This document shows, in pieces, positions 63,466 to 64,000 of a stretch of 64,000 bases of DNA. Location of the stretch: the NCBI GenBank assembly GCA_934402375.1, contig CAKRUB010000013.1, forward strand, positions 3,254-67,253. The letters run 5' to 3'. Position 1 is the first letter of the stretch, and each line of letters starts with the position of its first letter. The notes below the pieces were generated by a model. The model saw only the letters and a program-made list of their open reading frames with translations. It was not told the origin of the DNA and ran no database searches. Source of the stretch: an uncultured Acetatifactor sp. GTDB taxonomy: Bacteria > Bacillota > Clostridia > Lachnospirales > Lachnospiraceae. Both the position numbers and the translations under genes were made by a program.

Positions 63466-63906
63466 ATGGAGAGAGGCACAAACCGGGTTTTAAATGAGCT
63501 GCTGGTGAATCTGTTCAACAATGTCATGGAGACAGAGGCAAAGGCGGTAATTACAGAGGAATTTAAGGACATCAGCAACAACGATATGCACATCATGGAG
63601 GCGATCGGTATTGACGAGCCGAAGAGTATGTCGGTCATTGCGAAATATCTGCATGTGACGGTGGGAACGCTGACGACCAACATGAACAGTCTCGAGGACA
63701 AAGGGTATATTGTCCGCGAGAGAAGTGTGACGGATAAGAGGGTGGTACTGGTGACGCTCACCCAAAAGGGGAGGAAGGCGTTTTTCCATCACCGCAATTT
63801 CCACAGACACATGATCCACAGCATGATCAAGGATCTGGACGAGGAGGAGATGCGGGCGCTGATCAGCTGCCTGAATAAGCTGAATGCGTTCTTTGACAAG
63901 GCATGA
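63466..63906 (+). CDS. fabT: MarR-family regulator of fatty-acid synthesis (FabT-like)
   Basis: 146 residues with a MarR winged helix: LHVTVGTLTTNMNSLEDKGY is the recognition region and ERSVTDKRVVLVTLTQKG the wing. Last gene of the fab cluster. FabT represses fab genes with acyl-ACP as co-repressor and binds TTTGATTATCAAA-like sites; the exact site occurs at the cluster promoter (55626-55638), supporting this identity. It may also be transcribed separately. Confidence 0.85.
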   Translation: MERGTNRVLNELLVNLFNNVMETEAKAVITEEFKDISNNDMHIMEAIGIDEPKSMSVIAKYLHVTVGTLTTNMNSLEDKGYIVRERSVTDKRVVLVTLTQKGRKAFFHHRNFHRHMIHSMIKDLDEEEMRALISCLNKLNAFFDKA

Positions 63907-64000
63907 CCTGCTTGCGGGATTCGGTGTAATGAGTCCCATGCAGATCCAGCTTTTTCTCCATCAGCCGGTAAATAAGCAGTGCTGTGTAGCAGATCATAAA
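63907..64000 (-). pseudogene. Possible C-terminal end of a transposase, cut by the window edge
   Basis: The minus strand reads open from the window edge: FMICYTALLIYRLMEKKLDL and so on, reminiscent of the C-terminal helix of IS1634/IS4-type transposases. The frame runs on into antisense of fabT up to 63863, suggesting truncation. Assignment is tentative. Confidence 0.35.

Overview
The window looks like a chromosome segment from a gut-type Clostridia bacterium, probably Lachnospiraceae. This is inferred from consensus SigA-type promoters, strong AGGAGG ribosome binding sites, Firmicutes-style FabK/FabT fatty-acid genes, a Gram-positive Tad pilus locus without secretin genes, and abundant intracellular glycoside hydrolases. 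No rRNA, tRNA or CRISPR array was found.

Layout. (1) 0.1-10 kb, an Rpn-family nuclease and an alpha-glucan locus: a lipoprotein with two probable carbohydrate-binding modules under a consensus promoter with two LacI-type operators, a divergent LacI-family repressor, then an operon of a neopullulanase-like GH13 enzyme and a maltodextrin-type ABC importer (binding protein and two permeases). A membrane acyltransferase gene converges on it. (2) 10.2-17.4 kb, two ATPase genes: a 1,874-residue TPR/P-loop protein and a 513-residue AAA-type ATPase that ends in an HEPN-like RNxxxH motif. This pair is the best candidate for an undescribed system. (3) 17.7-26 kb, a probable xyloglucan locus (GH74 and GH31), a second LacI-family regulator and a GH133-type debranching enzyme. 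Copies of a 150-bp hairpin repeat separate the genes. (4) 26-28.5 kb, a frameshifted AlbA-type regulator gene whose reading frame depends on an 11-bp tandem repeat, a small unknown gene and an XRE regulator.

(5) 28.8-52.6 kb, one very long co-directional cluster. It encodes the Tad/Flp pilus machinery (TadZ, TadA, TadB, TadC, a Flp-like pilin, two TadE-like proteins, a TadG-like protein and a prepilin peptidase), a leucine-rich-repeat lipoprotein, a WG-repeat protein, a phospho-signalling module (FHA protein, PP2C phosphatase, transmembrane Ser/Thr kinase and a small membrane protein with three ETTLL motifs), and a 2,281-residue surface protein. Two polytopic membrane proteins follow. The layout suggests that kinase/FHA signalling controls pilus or adhesin assembly.

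(6) 55.6-63.9 kb, a type II fatty-acid synthesis cluster: acpP, fabK, fabD, fabG, fabF, fabZ, an accD-accA fusion, fabH and fabT. The promoter carries a FabT-type operator. accB and accC, which usually sit in such clusters, are missing. Two more copies of the 150-bp hairpin repeat lie inside this cluster. The last 94 bases probably hold a transposase tail on the minus strand.

Main limits: no database search was possible, so family names rest on recognised motifs. Promoters, operators and terminators are sequence predictions.
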